DNA from: Biscogniauxia marginata
Lineage: Eukaryota; Ascomycota; Sordariomycetes; Xylariales; Xylariaceae
Reading direction: 5' to 3'
DNA length: 64,000 bases
Assembly: GCA_022695795.1 (NCBI GenBank)
Contig: MU404125.1
Location: forward strand, 169,289-233,288
The notes under the pieces are model-generated. The model saw only the letters and a list, made by a program, of their open reading frames with translations, ran no database searches and had not been told where the DNA came from. Both the position numbers and the translations under genes were made by a program. Shown piece after piece: positions 36,702 to 47,040 of the stretch. Positions within the stretch are counted from its first letter, which is position 1; every line of letters starts with the position of its first letter.

Positions 36702-37927
36702 ATGGCAGACCTACCAGAGACTTTCGATCGTACGTTAAGACCAATCCCGGATTCCACATCCCACACCCCCCGTTCTCCCTCCTCCAGTGTTAGTGATATC
36801 CTGATATCCACGATAATCTAATCAATCTTTCTTCCTCTTCGTTTACAGGACCCGTCCACATCGCCGTGATAGGCGGCACCGGCCTCTACAAGATCGACGG
36901 GTACACGCCGATCGCGCGGGTGAACCCCCAGACGCCCTGGGGCCGCCCGTCGGCGCCGATCCTGATCCTCGAGCACGGCGGCGTGCCCGTGGCCTTCCTG
37001 GCGCGGCACGGCGCGCACCACGAGCACGCGCCGCACGAGATCCCCGCGCGCGCCAACATCGCCGCCCTGCGGCACATCGGCGTGCGCTGCGTCGTCGCCT
37101 TCTCCGCCGTCGGCTCCCTGCGCGAGGAGATCAAGCCCATGGACTTCGTCGTGCCCGACCAGGTCATCGACCGCACCAAGGGCGTCCGCCCCTTCACCTT
37201 CTTCGAGGGCGGCCTCGTCGGCCACGTCCCCTTCGGCGATCCCTATGACTCCAAGGTCGCCGAGGTCGTGCGCGGCTGCGCCCGGAGCATGGAGGGCGAC
37301 GGCGTCGTGCTGCACCCGAAGGGTACCGCTATATGTATGGGTATGTTGAACGCACCTATCCCTCCCTTATTCGGATCCATCTCCCAACGGCCCCCCCTTC
37401 TTTTTTTTTGGTTTTTTTTTTATTTGGGGGGGAGGGGAGCGGTTGAATTAGGGGAAGAGTTGAGCGCGAAAGATCAAGAAACGAAAAAGAAGAGAAGCGA
37501 AATTCTAACCACATCTCCAACAGAGGGCCCCCAGTTCTCGACGCGGGCCGAGTCGAACCTGTACCGGTCGTGGGGCGGGTCCGTGATCAGCATGTCGCTG
37601 CTGCCCGAGGCTAAGCTCGCGCGCGAGGCCGAGATGGCTTTCCAGGTGATTTGCATGGCGACCGACTACGACTGCTGGCACGAGACGGACGACGTCGACG
37701 TCTCCATGGTCATGCGCCACATGGAGGCCAACGGCCGCAACGCCCGCCGCCTCGTCGGCGCCGTCCTCGACGAGCTCTGCCGCCGCGAGAACTCGGACCT
37801 CGTCGCCGCGAAGCACTGGGAGGGCGCCAGCAAGGGCGCCGTCGCCTTCTGCACCAAGCCTGAGGGCCGCAGCCCCGACGCCCTCGAGAAGGTCCGGTAC
37901 CTGTTCCCGGGTTTCTTGGCCGACTGA
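36702..37927 (+). CDS. MEU1: S-methyl-5'-thioadenosine phosphorylase
   Basis: Three exons, 36702-36729, 36849-37340 and 37524-37927, give 307 residues, close to the family norm. Introns are 119 and 183 nt. The enzyme cleaves methylthioadenosine with phosphate to adenine and methylthioribose-1-phosphate in methionine salvage. Marks of the PNP/MTAP family are the N-terminal VIGGTGLY, the phosphate-site ARHGAHHEH, CMEGPQFSTRAES across the second splice, and MATDYDCW with the base-contacting aspartates. The second intron has no in-frame stop and a length divisible by three, so one open frame crosses it; without splicing the conserved CMEGPQ motif would be interrupted by 61 foreign residues. Third codon positions are almost all G or C, far above neighbouring genes. 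Confidence 0.95.
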
Positions 37928-38439
37928 GTGAAGTTGGCCATTGGTGCCCCTCCCCCCCCCCCCTTTTTTTTTTGGTTTCTTTTTTTACCCCTTTCTTTCG
38001 GTTTATAACAGAAAAGGACAAGTTCGGTGGGAAAGTGGAAAATAAAAGTAGAGAAGAGGAATGTTATAGGGCTTATACATAGAGGACGGTAAGTGGATTT
38101 GGTCATGTCATAGACGGAGTTGGTAGCGATATATGTGCTATGTGTTTATCCTTCTTTTTATCCAACTAGCTAGGTAGGTAGGTAGAGCGTATAGAGACTT
38201 TATACAGAGCGTACTCTACTAAAATGTTAGAAACGTCAGACATCTCGGTGACTAAGTAGCGGTAGTATACCAACTGTTGATTTTCTTCCGTTAAACAGAA
38301 GACGTTCATAAGAAATCTCATGATATTCATATAACTATACTAGTAATCCACTAGAGATCAATGGGCCCCATTTAAGACAAAGCCTCCGGCTGTATCTCCC
38401 ATTTAGCTTTCGGAGAAGTCATCCGCTTTATAAACCACA
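37928..38439. other. Convergent spacer MTAP / Med13
   Basis: Begins with adjoining C and T runs (about 37950-37970) just after the MTAP stop. An AATAAA-like signal lies near 38040. TAGGTAGG motifs follow at about 38170. No gene is supported. Confidence 0.6.
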
Positions 38440-41400
38440 TCACATTAACATGTACAGGGCCGTGACACCCTTCTCGGCTGCTGCGATATGCCACGGCCGC
38501 ACATCCGTCTCTTTATCCACCATGCCGCGTGCCCTAGCTAGTGTCCCTAGGCCGCGGTAATAGATAAGCATCTCGCGCAGAAGCGACTCGTACGCTCGCG
38601 GGTTGCCCTCGCTGTACACGATGTTAACCTCTATGACTACAGGCGGATCTTCAGTGCGCGTCCCGCCGCGTTTGACCAGGTATCCGCTGACGAGCGCCGG
38701 GTTGAGCTCCGTAAGAGATGTCGAGTTGTTCAGTCTATGCGACAAGACGGCGCCCCACGTCTGATCTGTGAGATCCGTCAGCGTCGCGTCGGCGTCCGAG
38801 TCTGCTGCGCTATTATCGCCTCCAGGAGTTGGCGCGCTAGTGGCCGCGTTCTCCCGCATCGGAGTTGACGGGTTGCCGCTATGTTCGGGTGACACCATTG
38901 AGCCCTGCGGTGTCGATACTGGTGTCGTGTAGAATACGGACGGAGCACTATTAGGTACCTTCACGATCTGGGGTAGGAGTTGCATAGATGGGTCAGTATC
39001 TACTGCAACGAGCGTCAGAGTAAGTGATGCTCTCGAGTCCGACTGTGCAAGATTTGACCAGAGTTCCATCTCGGATGAATCCATGACACCGCATTTGGCG
39101 ATTATAATTCGCCAATGGACTTTCCAAGAAGAAATGAACTCCCGAGTGGTTGCCCAAATCTCTTGTGCTATATCTGCCATTGGGGTTACGATGGCTTTGC
39201 CCTTTCTCCCAAGGCAGTATGAGGCAGTCATCTGTTGGTTGCCTCTGTTGTCTGTCCACGCAGCAGCAACCCATCTTTCATCTATACTTTGAGCATATGC
39301 GATATGGAGGCATGTGTTCTCGTGCAACAGAGATGCTGATGGGTTCGTTGTAATCTTGAAGTCGATCATCCGGGGTGGGGGCTGTTCCAATACTATCGCA
39401 GGTGATGGCATATCAGTTCCAAGCTGGGTGCACCTATCGTAAGTTTCTAGTGCTAGCCTGGCAAAATCCGTCGGCGATGGCATCGCAACTGAGCTAGAAG
39501 ATGCCACAAAGTCTTGTGATATCAACTGCAGTGCTAAATCATTGGTAATTGGTAGGTTCTTGTTAGACAGCACCCGTCTATAACTCTCGAAGATCTCGTT
39601 AAAAACGGCACAGCATTCCACTATTGATCCGGCGATATCGGGTGAGTAAACGAAGAAGACTACAAAATTTGTTTGCTCTGCCGTCAACGACGACAATGTC
39701 TTGCACACTTTCGAGGCGCAATTCTGCAGTGATGGTCCGAGAAACGAGGACGGTTTCCCAAATGAGACTGCGTCTCGCTCGACGTCGAACTTGAAAAGGC
39801 CATTTTCTACAGCCGACGTCGTTGATAGTCGGTTGAACGAGCCAAGCTTCAGTGACTCGTAGATACTACGCATTCTGTCTGTGAAGACTAGCATATCATC
39901 TGCAAGACCCTCATAATCTGGAAATATGCAAATCGCGTTAATGTCCTTGCCGCCAGGCGACGGGCTGAGCCCTAGGCTTTCCCAAAAAGACACGGCGGAT
40001 GGTAATACGGACAGCTTTGCCTCGTAACGACGCATCTCAAAATGAGGCGAGGGAATTTGGAAAAGGTTGCTTGGTCTCATCTGGTCAGCGCCGGGGGGTC
40101 TTGGCTGTATCCGCGTAGGTTGACCCAGAAGAGGTACATCTTGAACTTCAATGAACGGTCGAAACTGGCATTCCACAGCGACTCCAAAGGAGGGGGGGAG
40201 AATCGACTGGAGCTCCTGTATTGAGTTGCGGGCTACATGTGAAAGTTGTCGGCGCAGATCTATTTTCGAGTGTATTGAGATTTGGGATGTTGCACTACAG
40301 GGAAACGTGCTCGTAGAAAGCTGATCTGTGAGAATCTGCGCAGTCATGATCAGTTGATCATCAGACAAAGAATATTGAACCCAGGGCGGCTCTGGCTCAG
40401 CAAAGTATTTGGTAAGTGGCAGTTCAGCCTCAGACTTCATGGAACGAGGAAGCTCGAGTGGTATATATGGTGATGATGCTACATCCACAGACTCGAGATC
40501 TTTGAGAGTCGTCGCAAGTGAGTCACCATCATCGTCGATGCGCGGCCGCCGGAAGCTAAGAGACTTAACGGGAGACGCAGGCTCATCACTGTCACAGCTT
40601 GAGTCATCCTGATCAGATATCAGGCTCATTTCATCGGCATCGGAATGAGAACCATCAATGTTATTATGCGGGCTGGGACGGCTGGAGGTGGTCTCTTGAG
40701 CACTACATATTCGAACGAAAAGCTCAGAACCTGTAGTTGGGAGATCCTTAAGACCTTTGCGACCTTTCCCATGCCGCCGCAGGTAATCCGTAGTCGCCGG
40801 CGCGTCAAGTTTGGGAATTTTGGGAGCCTTTGGTCGGTCCACGGAGTAATCAAACCGTCCACTTCCTTCATACTTACTGTTAACCAAGGATAGACTCGGT
40901 CCAAAATCTACCTTGTCAAAAATGCTGCCTTGGTGGGACGCATATATACGCGAATTTTGTTGGGTAGCTTTGTGATTGTCTAGAGAGGCTCGGATTCTTT
41001 TATACACAGTATCCGGATTAAAAGGGCTTGCTGGCCTTTTAGTACCTGTAATCTCCGACTGGCTGATATTTGGTCGTGTTTGCTGTCGAATTTCATCCAC
41101 GAGCGAGCTTCTCGCATGTCGAAGCTCAGGTTTCGTGAATACTGGCGAAAGAGGAACACCTGATAGCTGCGGTTCCGTACGCCCAGGGTCAATCTGTGGC
41201 TCCGGCACTGAAACGAGGCCATCGTCAAGGCCGAGATGTGCATCAGTGTGCATAATATCAGGTATGTCAAGGGAGTCAAGATCCATTCCGCCGGGTTGCT
41301 CGTCGAAAAAATTGAAGTCTGCTTCCGTAATGTCGTTATCTCCAAACATGTCGGGACCTAGCTCTCCAAAAAGATTTTCCGACTCGAATGAATTACCGAT

Positions 41401-43038
41401 ACGTTCGCGTTTTGTTTCCGGGTTCCCCCAGTTCTCGCCATAGCTCTCTGTCGAAACATTTGGTGCAGTTTCGACATTTGCGGTGGCTGTAGTGGTAGCA
41501 TTATTGCCCGGACTGGATACGGTACCATCCATTGTCGGCGTGACCCCTATAAGACTTTGAACACCACCAGGAGGCGTCGGATATACACCGCTCCCAGACG
41601 CTCCGGTATTACTCGACTGACGGAGGGTTAGAGGAGATAGGCCACCCGTATGCTGGGCGTAGCCATTGGTGAGCAGACTATCTTGGGCTGCTGCAGACTC
41701 CCTTTCTTTCTTCTTTCTGGCCAAGGTCTCATCCCGTTCACCTGTACTTAGGAACCAAGTTTTTGCTACCTTAAGAGGGTCAAAGCTCTGCTCTGACTGA
41801 GATAGGGGTGACTCTTCTGTTTCGCCCTTGATCGCCAATCTTGACATCATCTTGCAAAAGCAAAGATTTGCAGGCCATGTTATGCCAGAGGTGCAGACCA
41901 TCGGTGTCCTTTTTCCATCAGCGCCCTGCTCGGCAACCTTGCGTCGCACGCGTTGCAGACCGACCCATTTGTGTGATGAAGGTGTAATGAAATACGGTGG
42001 TATATTACGGGACTGTAGAAACTTGGAACATATGGTTCTCCACGGACTATCATCTCTTTCGGAGCGTAGTCTTAGAACTTGACTGTCTGGAGACTGGCCA
42101 AAGCTTCCTTCGGTAGAGGCCATGGTCTCAGCGATCGCGGCAGGCTGACAAGTTGCAAAAACACCTAACGGAGCGGCCAATACGGTCATTCCTAGGGGTG
42201 GTAGTTGATTCCCGAGGTTTTCAGACAGACTAATGAGGTTCTCGGCAAAGGAGTGGCTCATAGCAACTACCAGACTTCCAGTAGTCGTCAGGTAGATGCG
42301 TAGAGAAGCAAGGATAGTGGGCAAGGCACCGTGTTCGCTCGGGCTAGGCCTAGACAAGAGCAACGTACGAGAAGTCAACGGGATAGCGCCGGTCCTCGCA
42401 CAAAAGCCGGAAGATATAGCCGAGAGAGCAGCGGCAACAAAACACTCGTGAACATCCTTGATCGAAGAAGTGGAACTTGGCTTCGAATCTGCGGGTGTAA
42501 GCACTTTCGAGTCCTGCTCGGTTGTCGGATTGGGATACGAAGGGAAACCAGGCGGCTGAGCATTCTTTGGGTCCAAGGCAGCCGATCCACTAGAAGATGA
42601 ACTGCTTGGCGTATTTGTTGCATTCTGGCCATGTATTCGATTTCTCACAAGCGCGACTGGTTCAAATACACCCTCGTCGCTTATGGACAGTGTATAGATG
42701 CCACCATCAACGGTTCTGGGAAAACTTTGGGCTTCAGCCTGAGGCCTGCCTTTTTGTGACAGTCGGAAACACCAGACCCCTCGGCGGGCCGGATCAAGAC
42801 AAGGCAGATATCCATCGTTTCGTAAGACGTTCTCGACTTCGATCGCACTGGGCCCAAAGGAGGCTGGGGTTGGGGAAACCGGCTCGTAGAAGGCGAAGCT
42901 AACAGAAGAGATATTATTCTAGGTAGGGTAGCCGTTAGCTGGCGCAAAGGGCGCACAGGGTATTTGTAGGGCACTTGTAAACAGGGAGGCAATACGCACA
43001 ATTACCAAGGCATTAGTCTCATATTCACCCGTGTCCAT
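38440..43038 (-). CDS. SSN2: Mediator complex subunit 13 (Srb9/Ssn2)
   Basis: Two exons on the minus strand, 43038-43006 (11 codons, MDTGEYETNAL) and 42918-38440, give 1503 residues. The 87-nt intron has a GCTAACGG branch. The long open frame appears to begin at a GTG at 42648, but homology-like sequence continues upstream (NNISSVSFAFYEP) to the acceptor at 42919 and the MDTGEYETN start typical of fungal Med13. Med13 belongs to the Cdk8 kinase module (Med12, Med13, CycC, Cdk8) and links it to core Mediator in the nucleus. The N-terminal Med13 domain spans about 1-330, with WRTICSKFLQ and SGITWPANLCFCK. A long acidic, Ser-rich middle follows. The C-terminal PIWI-like half ends in LIYYRGLGTLARARG and VRPWHIAAAEKG, which are diagnostic. 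Confidence 0.95.
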
Positions 43039-43982
43039 ATCGTAAATCAAGTCGGTCGTTTCGGTATGAGGGACGTGTCGGGTGCAATGGACGGATGAAT
43101 AGTATTATTATATGCGTGACAACTAGCAAGAAGCAATCATGTACCGCGGCTGTTGCCGGCTTCGTTTATTGTATTTCAGCTTTTCGAGTCTCCAGCACCC
43201 GCTGGACTCCATCTCCGTCGCAGCCAAAGCCCAATGGAAGTAATGCGATGCTGATGGAAGAGAGGTCGGTTGCGACAAGACCGGGATCGCGCGCGCGGGT
43301 GGCTCGCCGGAGAAAGGGTTAGAGTAGTTATGACATCGACGTTAAACAAAGTGTAGGTAAACAAAAGAGAGAGTATCAAGTGTAGAATTACGTGTATGTA
43401 CGGGAGGATGAATGAGCTTTACATGCAACTTTGTGTAGGCAAGGTAGGTAGGTAGGTAAGATGCAGGTAGGTGGATGTAAAGGTAGGCTTTGAAGTCTAG
43501 ACTTTGGGTGCGTGCAGGTGTTCAAAGGCGTGACTACGTTCGTGTGACTTCAGAGCGCTGTAGTAGCTATTATCAATCCTAGGCACGTTCTAGACGCTAG
43601 AACAGTCTCGGAATCAGCCGGGGTATCTGTTTCCAAGGCTAAATTTCAAGGCAAACATCTTAATTGGCCCGAGCCACAGCCCGAACGCCCCTCCGCCCGT
43701 GGTCTGGGTAGGTACCTAGGTAGGTTGTTTGAGTCCCCAAGGTTCGCTGGATCGCTAAGTCTCGCTAGGGTTCATTGTGGAGCTTGGCTGCGATGCTTTT
43801 CTTGGCATTCTTATCATTACTATCGCCCCGCTTAAACTTTTTCTGTTGCGATTCTCAATTGCGAAAGGCGGAAATATCAAAGCTTGTTCGATCTTTAGTT
43901 TCTCACATTCTACATTACACACTATTTTATCTACATGTCCCTGCGCCTTGCCATGCTGCGATAGCACGACGACGACGTCAAC
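43039..43982. other. Divergent promoter region (Med13 / Enp2)
   Basis: About 940 bp shared by two divergent nuclear-function genes. A TAGGTAGG run lies at about 43444-43460. The part before 43983 is T/C-rich and then A/C-rich, as expected for the Enp2 leader. No gene is supported. Confidence 0.55.
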
Positions 43983-46328
43983 ATGAAGGTTACCAATCAG
44001 GGAGATGTCTTGGTATATACAGTTGCTGGCGCCAACACGGCCCGCCCTCTTCCAGACTGGTGGGTAAAACTTGATTTAACACTTGCCGTTTGACTGTCGC
44101 TAACCACTTGTAATAACAATACAGGCTCGCTCGCCGCCGGAAGCGAAGCTTGAAGGCCGATCCCGAATACCAAAGTAGAATCGAGCTCTTACAAGACTTT
44201 GAGTTTGAGGAGGCAAGCCAATGTGTGCGAGTAAGTTGCGCTATAGTGTCCGCGATGCGCTCGTCCTATAACGCTGTATAGGTCTCAGAGGATAACAACT
44301 GGATTGTGTCTACCGGAACATGTTAGTCGCTACAACCCCGTCGTTTATCGAAGGAGTACACTGATATCCAGTAGACAAGCCTCAAATGCATGTCCATTAT
44401 TTACCCCATCTATCATTAAGCTATGCTCGTCACACGACATCTTTAAATACCACTTTCGTCCTGCTCTCATCCGACTATACGAAGTCCTTGCATCTACAGA
44501 GCGATCGCAAACTCGAATTTCATGTACGTTGTATGCATAGAAAGAAGCGACCAAGCTAAGAGGGCCATCAGTTGTAGGCCTTGACATACTAATGCGAATA
44601 TAGACCCCTGCAGGATGCCACCATGAGCTTCGTCTTCCCCGATACGGCCGAGATCTTGTTTACGATCGCATTAGCACCGAAGCGTTGGTCCCTTCCATTG
44701 GATTAGGCCCCGAAGGCAATGGCGAGGTATTTCGGATGAATTTGGAGGTTGGTCGATTTATGAAGTCGTATCAGGTGGATGTAGGGACAGACGACGGTGT
44801 CGAAATTGGATTGCAGGGGAGCATTTTCGCCCCGGGCGTCAATACTGCTGCCATTGCCGAAAACAGCCATTCGCTACTAGCTTTTGGGACATCTATCGGT
44901 TCTGTTTCATTCTGGGACCCACGCTCCAAGTCTCAAGTGGCTACACTGGGAGGACAGGAAGGGGAAATCACCGCGCTTGATTTTAGTCCTTCAGGTCTCT
45001 CGTTGGCGGTGGGAACATCGACTGGATTGATCAAACTCTTCGATCTCCGAAGCCCAAGGCCGTTGTTACAGAAAGATCATGGATCCGGATTTCCCGTCAA
45101 GAATCTCATACACATGACCACTACCTCCCAAGAGCGCAAAATACTGTCCGCTGACAAACAACTTATCAAACTATGGGATGAATCGGACGGTGAAACATGG
45201 ACTTCCATTGAGCCTCTTGTCGATATCCACCATGTCGAATGGGTCAAGGGTTCTGGTATGATACTCACTGCCAATGAAGGAAAGCCTCTCCACTCGTTCT
45301 TCATTCCTCAGCTAGGACCTGCGCCGCGCTGGTGCAGTTTCCTTGATAACATCACCGAAGAGATGGCAGAAGAAATTAGCACCGACAATTACGACAACTA
45401 CAAGTTCTTGACGCTGCCCGAGCTGAAGAGCTTAAGCCTTGCTCATTTGATTGGGAAGACGAATCTTTTGCGACCATACATGCAGTACGTATTTAAATTT
45501 CTTCCTATATGAACATACTTTGGCCAGGTCTTCTAGGATTCAGGATTGCCATTCGTTCAGCTCAAGAGTCGAGGTTCCCCAGTGCCAAACTCTAGAAATC
45601 ATTAGCAGCAAGCATTTGCTAATCGTCATGTGTTTAGTGGCTACTTTGTCGCGTCCAAGCTCTACGAACAAGCACGCCTGATTGCCAACCCGTATGCATT
45701 TGAAGAGGAGCGTGTGAAGCGCATCAAGGAGAAGGTTGAAAAGGAGCGCGCTAGCCGAATTCGCGGAAATAAGAAAGTTAAAGTCAATCAAAAACTGGTT
45801 GACAAACTCCTTAAGCGCCAAGAAAAGAGAGCACAGGTTGATACAAAAGCCGGAGTGCTCGGCGATGAACGATTCAACCGACTATTCGAGGACGCCGAGT
45901 TCAAGATTGATGAAACTAGTCGCGAGTTCCAGGTACTCAACCCCAGCACCAAGGTTGATCATGAGACTGGTGAAAACCATGACGACGCATCCAGTTTATC
46001 AGGAGGGAGCGAAAGTAATGGGAGTAATGATGAGAGCGATCACGAGGCCGTTCGTCAGAGACAAACAAAGGATGAGGTCGTCATGCGTGTCAGTTCGTCG
46101 AATCGTGAGGGCCGCAAGCATGATAGAGACACAGCCTTAGGCTCCAGAACCCAGAAGGAAGGCCGGGCCAGCAAACCCAGAGGCATGGAAGTAACTGGTG
46201 AACGACAGGTCACTTTCATCCCCGAGCCTAGAAAGAAGAAGAGGGAGGAGGCTCCAGAAGAAGAAAAGAAAGACAGGCGCACAGATGCCAGACGAAGCGC
46301 CAGCGCGAACGTATTCAGGCGACTTTGA
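43983..46328 (+). CDS. ENP2: Enp2/NOL10-type ribosome biogenesis WD40 protein
   Basis: Six exons, 43983-44059, 44125-44230, 44282-44321, 44375-44523, 44604-45484 and 45638-46328, give 647 residues. Introns are 65, 51, 53, 80 and 153 nt. The first residues, with YTVAGANTARPLPDW, then RRRKRSLK and ELLQDFEFEEAS, are the diagnostic Enp2/NOL10 N-terminus, and STGTYKPQMHV is restored across the third splice. WD40 blades follow (SVSFWDPRSKSQV, GLIKLFDLRSPRPLL, KLWDESDG). After them comes GYFVASKLYEQARLIANP, then a basic coiled coil and an NUC153 motif (GDERFNRLFEDAEFKID). The tail is charged and disordered. Enp2 is a nucleolar component of the small-subunit processome needed for 18S rRNA maturation. 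Exons 3 and 4 are too small for simple open-frame detection. Confidence 0.92.
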
Positions 46329-46505
46329 TACCCGATTTCATATACAAAATTTTAATGTTCAGTGACTTATTGATACAAATGTCGAGGTCAGCTTTGCTCC
46401 TCTATCCCGAAACGCCAACGCAAATCTTCCAAAGGATACCCGGCTTAGCATTCCCATCTTGCTTCTCGAAGAAAATTGATTCCGACAAAAGTCAAGTCGA
46501 GCCGA

Positions 46506-47040
46506 CTACTTCCTCGTCCATTTCTTGCTCCTCCCTTCAGGACTTTGTCGAGTTTCGGACTTGGCAAGACCCTTTTCGATATCTTCGGGGCGAAGCCGGG
46601 GCGTAGGTGGTACATCGTCGAGCCTGACACGACCTCTCCCTGACGGCTCCTTGGCTGACCTGGGAAACTCGGATCGCCGGGGAGTAAGTGCAGTGACCAC
46701 TTTCCTCGCAGAACGCCGGATACTTTCCCTAACCTTCCACTCTCTCTTTTTCGCCAGGTAAAATAGTACCGCCATGGAGACTGTCAAAGTTAGTAAATTG
46801 GCAGTCCACCGGGCGAGGACAATGATAAGACATACTTCCTAACACGCTGACCACGGCAACGACGATAATTATTGCGATAATGGCGCTGTGAGATATTTGG
46901 ACGGCACCGGGGCTTGATCCAGAAGCGCCGGCAGCATCATCAACGGCTCCGCCCGAGTTGGCCGAGCCAGGGCCACCATCATCTTCGGCGCCGTATGGTA
47001 CGGCCGTTGAGAGTGGGAAATCCCCAGTGGAGGTAGCCAT
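46506..47040 (-). CDS. Small single-pass membrane protein, unknown
   Basis: Two exons on the minus strand, 47040-46836 and 46780-46506, give 159 residues. The 55-nt intron has a GTATGT donor, a TACTAAC branch and a CAG acceptor. The first 45 residues are Gly/Ala/Ser/Asp-rich. A hydrophobic run (HSAIIAIIIVVAVVSVLG joined by the splice to ISMAVLFYLA) makes one transmembrane helix. A basic stop-transfer segment (KKREWKVRESIRRSARK) and an Arg/Pro-rich tail follow. By charge the tail should face the cytosol. I do not recognise a family. The splice is supported because it joins two halves of the hydrophobic segment in frame. It is convergent with Enp2, 177 bp away. Confidence 0.75.

Noticed and set aside
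36818..38106. Several antisense frames opposite MTAP
   Set aside because: Extreme GC3 removes stop codons on the opposite strand; no domain is present.
33457..46328. A secondary metabolite or functional gene cluster
   Set aside because: The BBE-type oxidase is flanked by housekeeping genes; no backbone synthase, transporter or pathway regulator is present.
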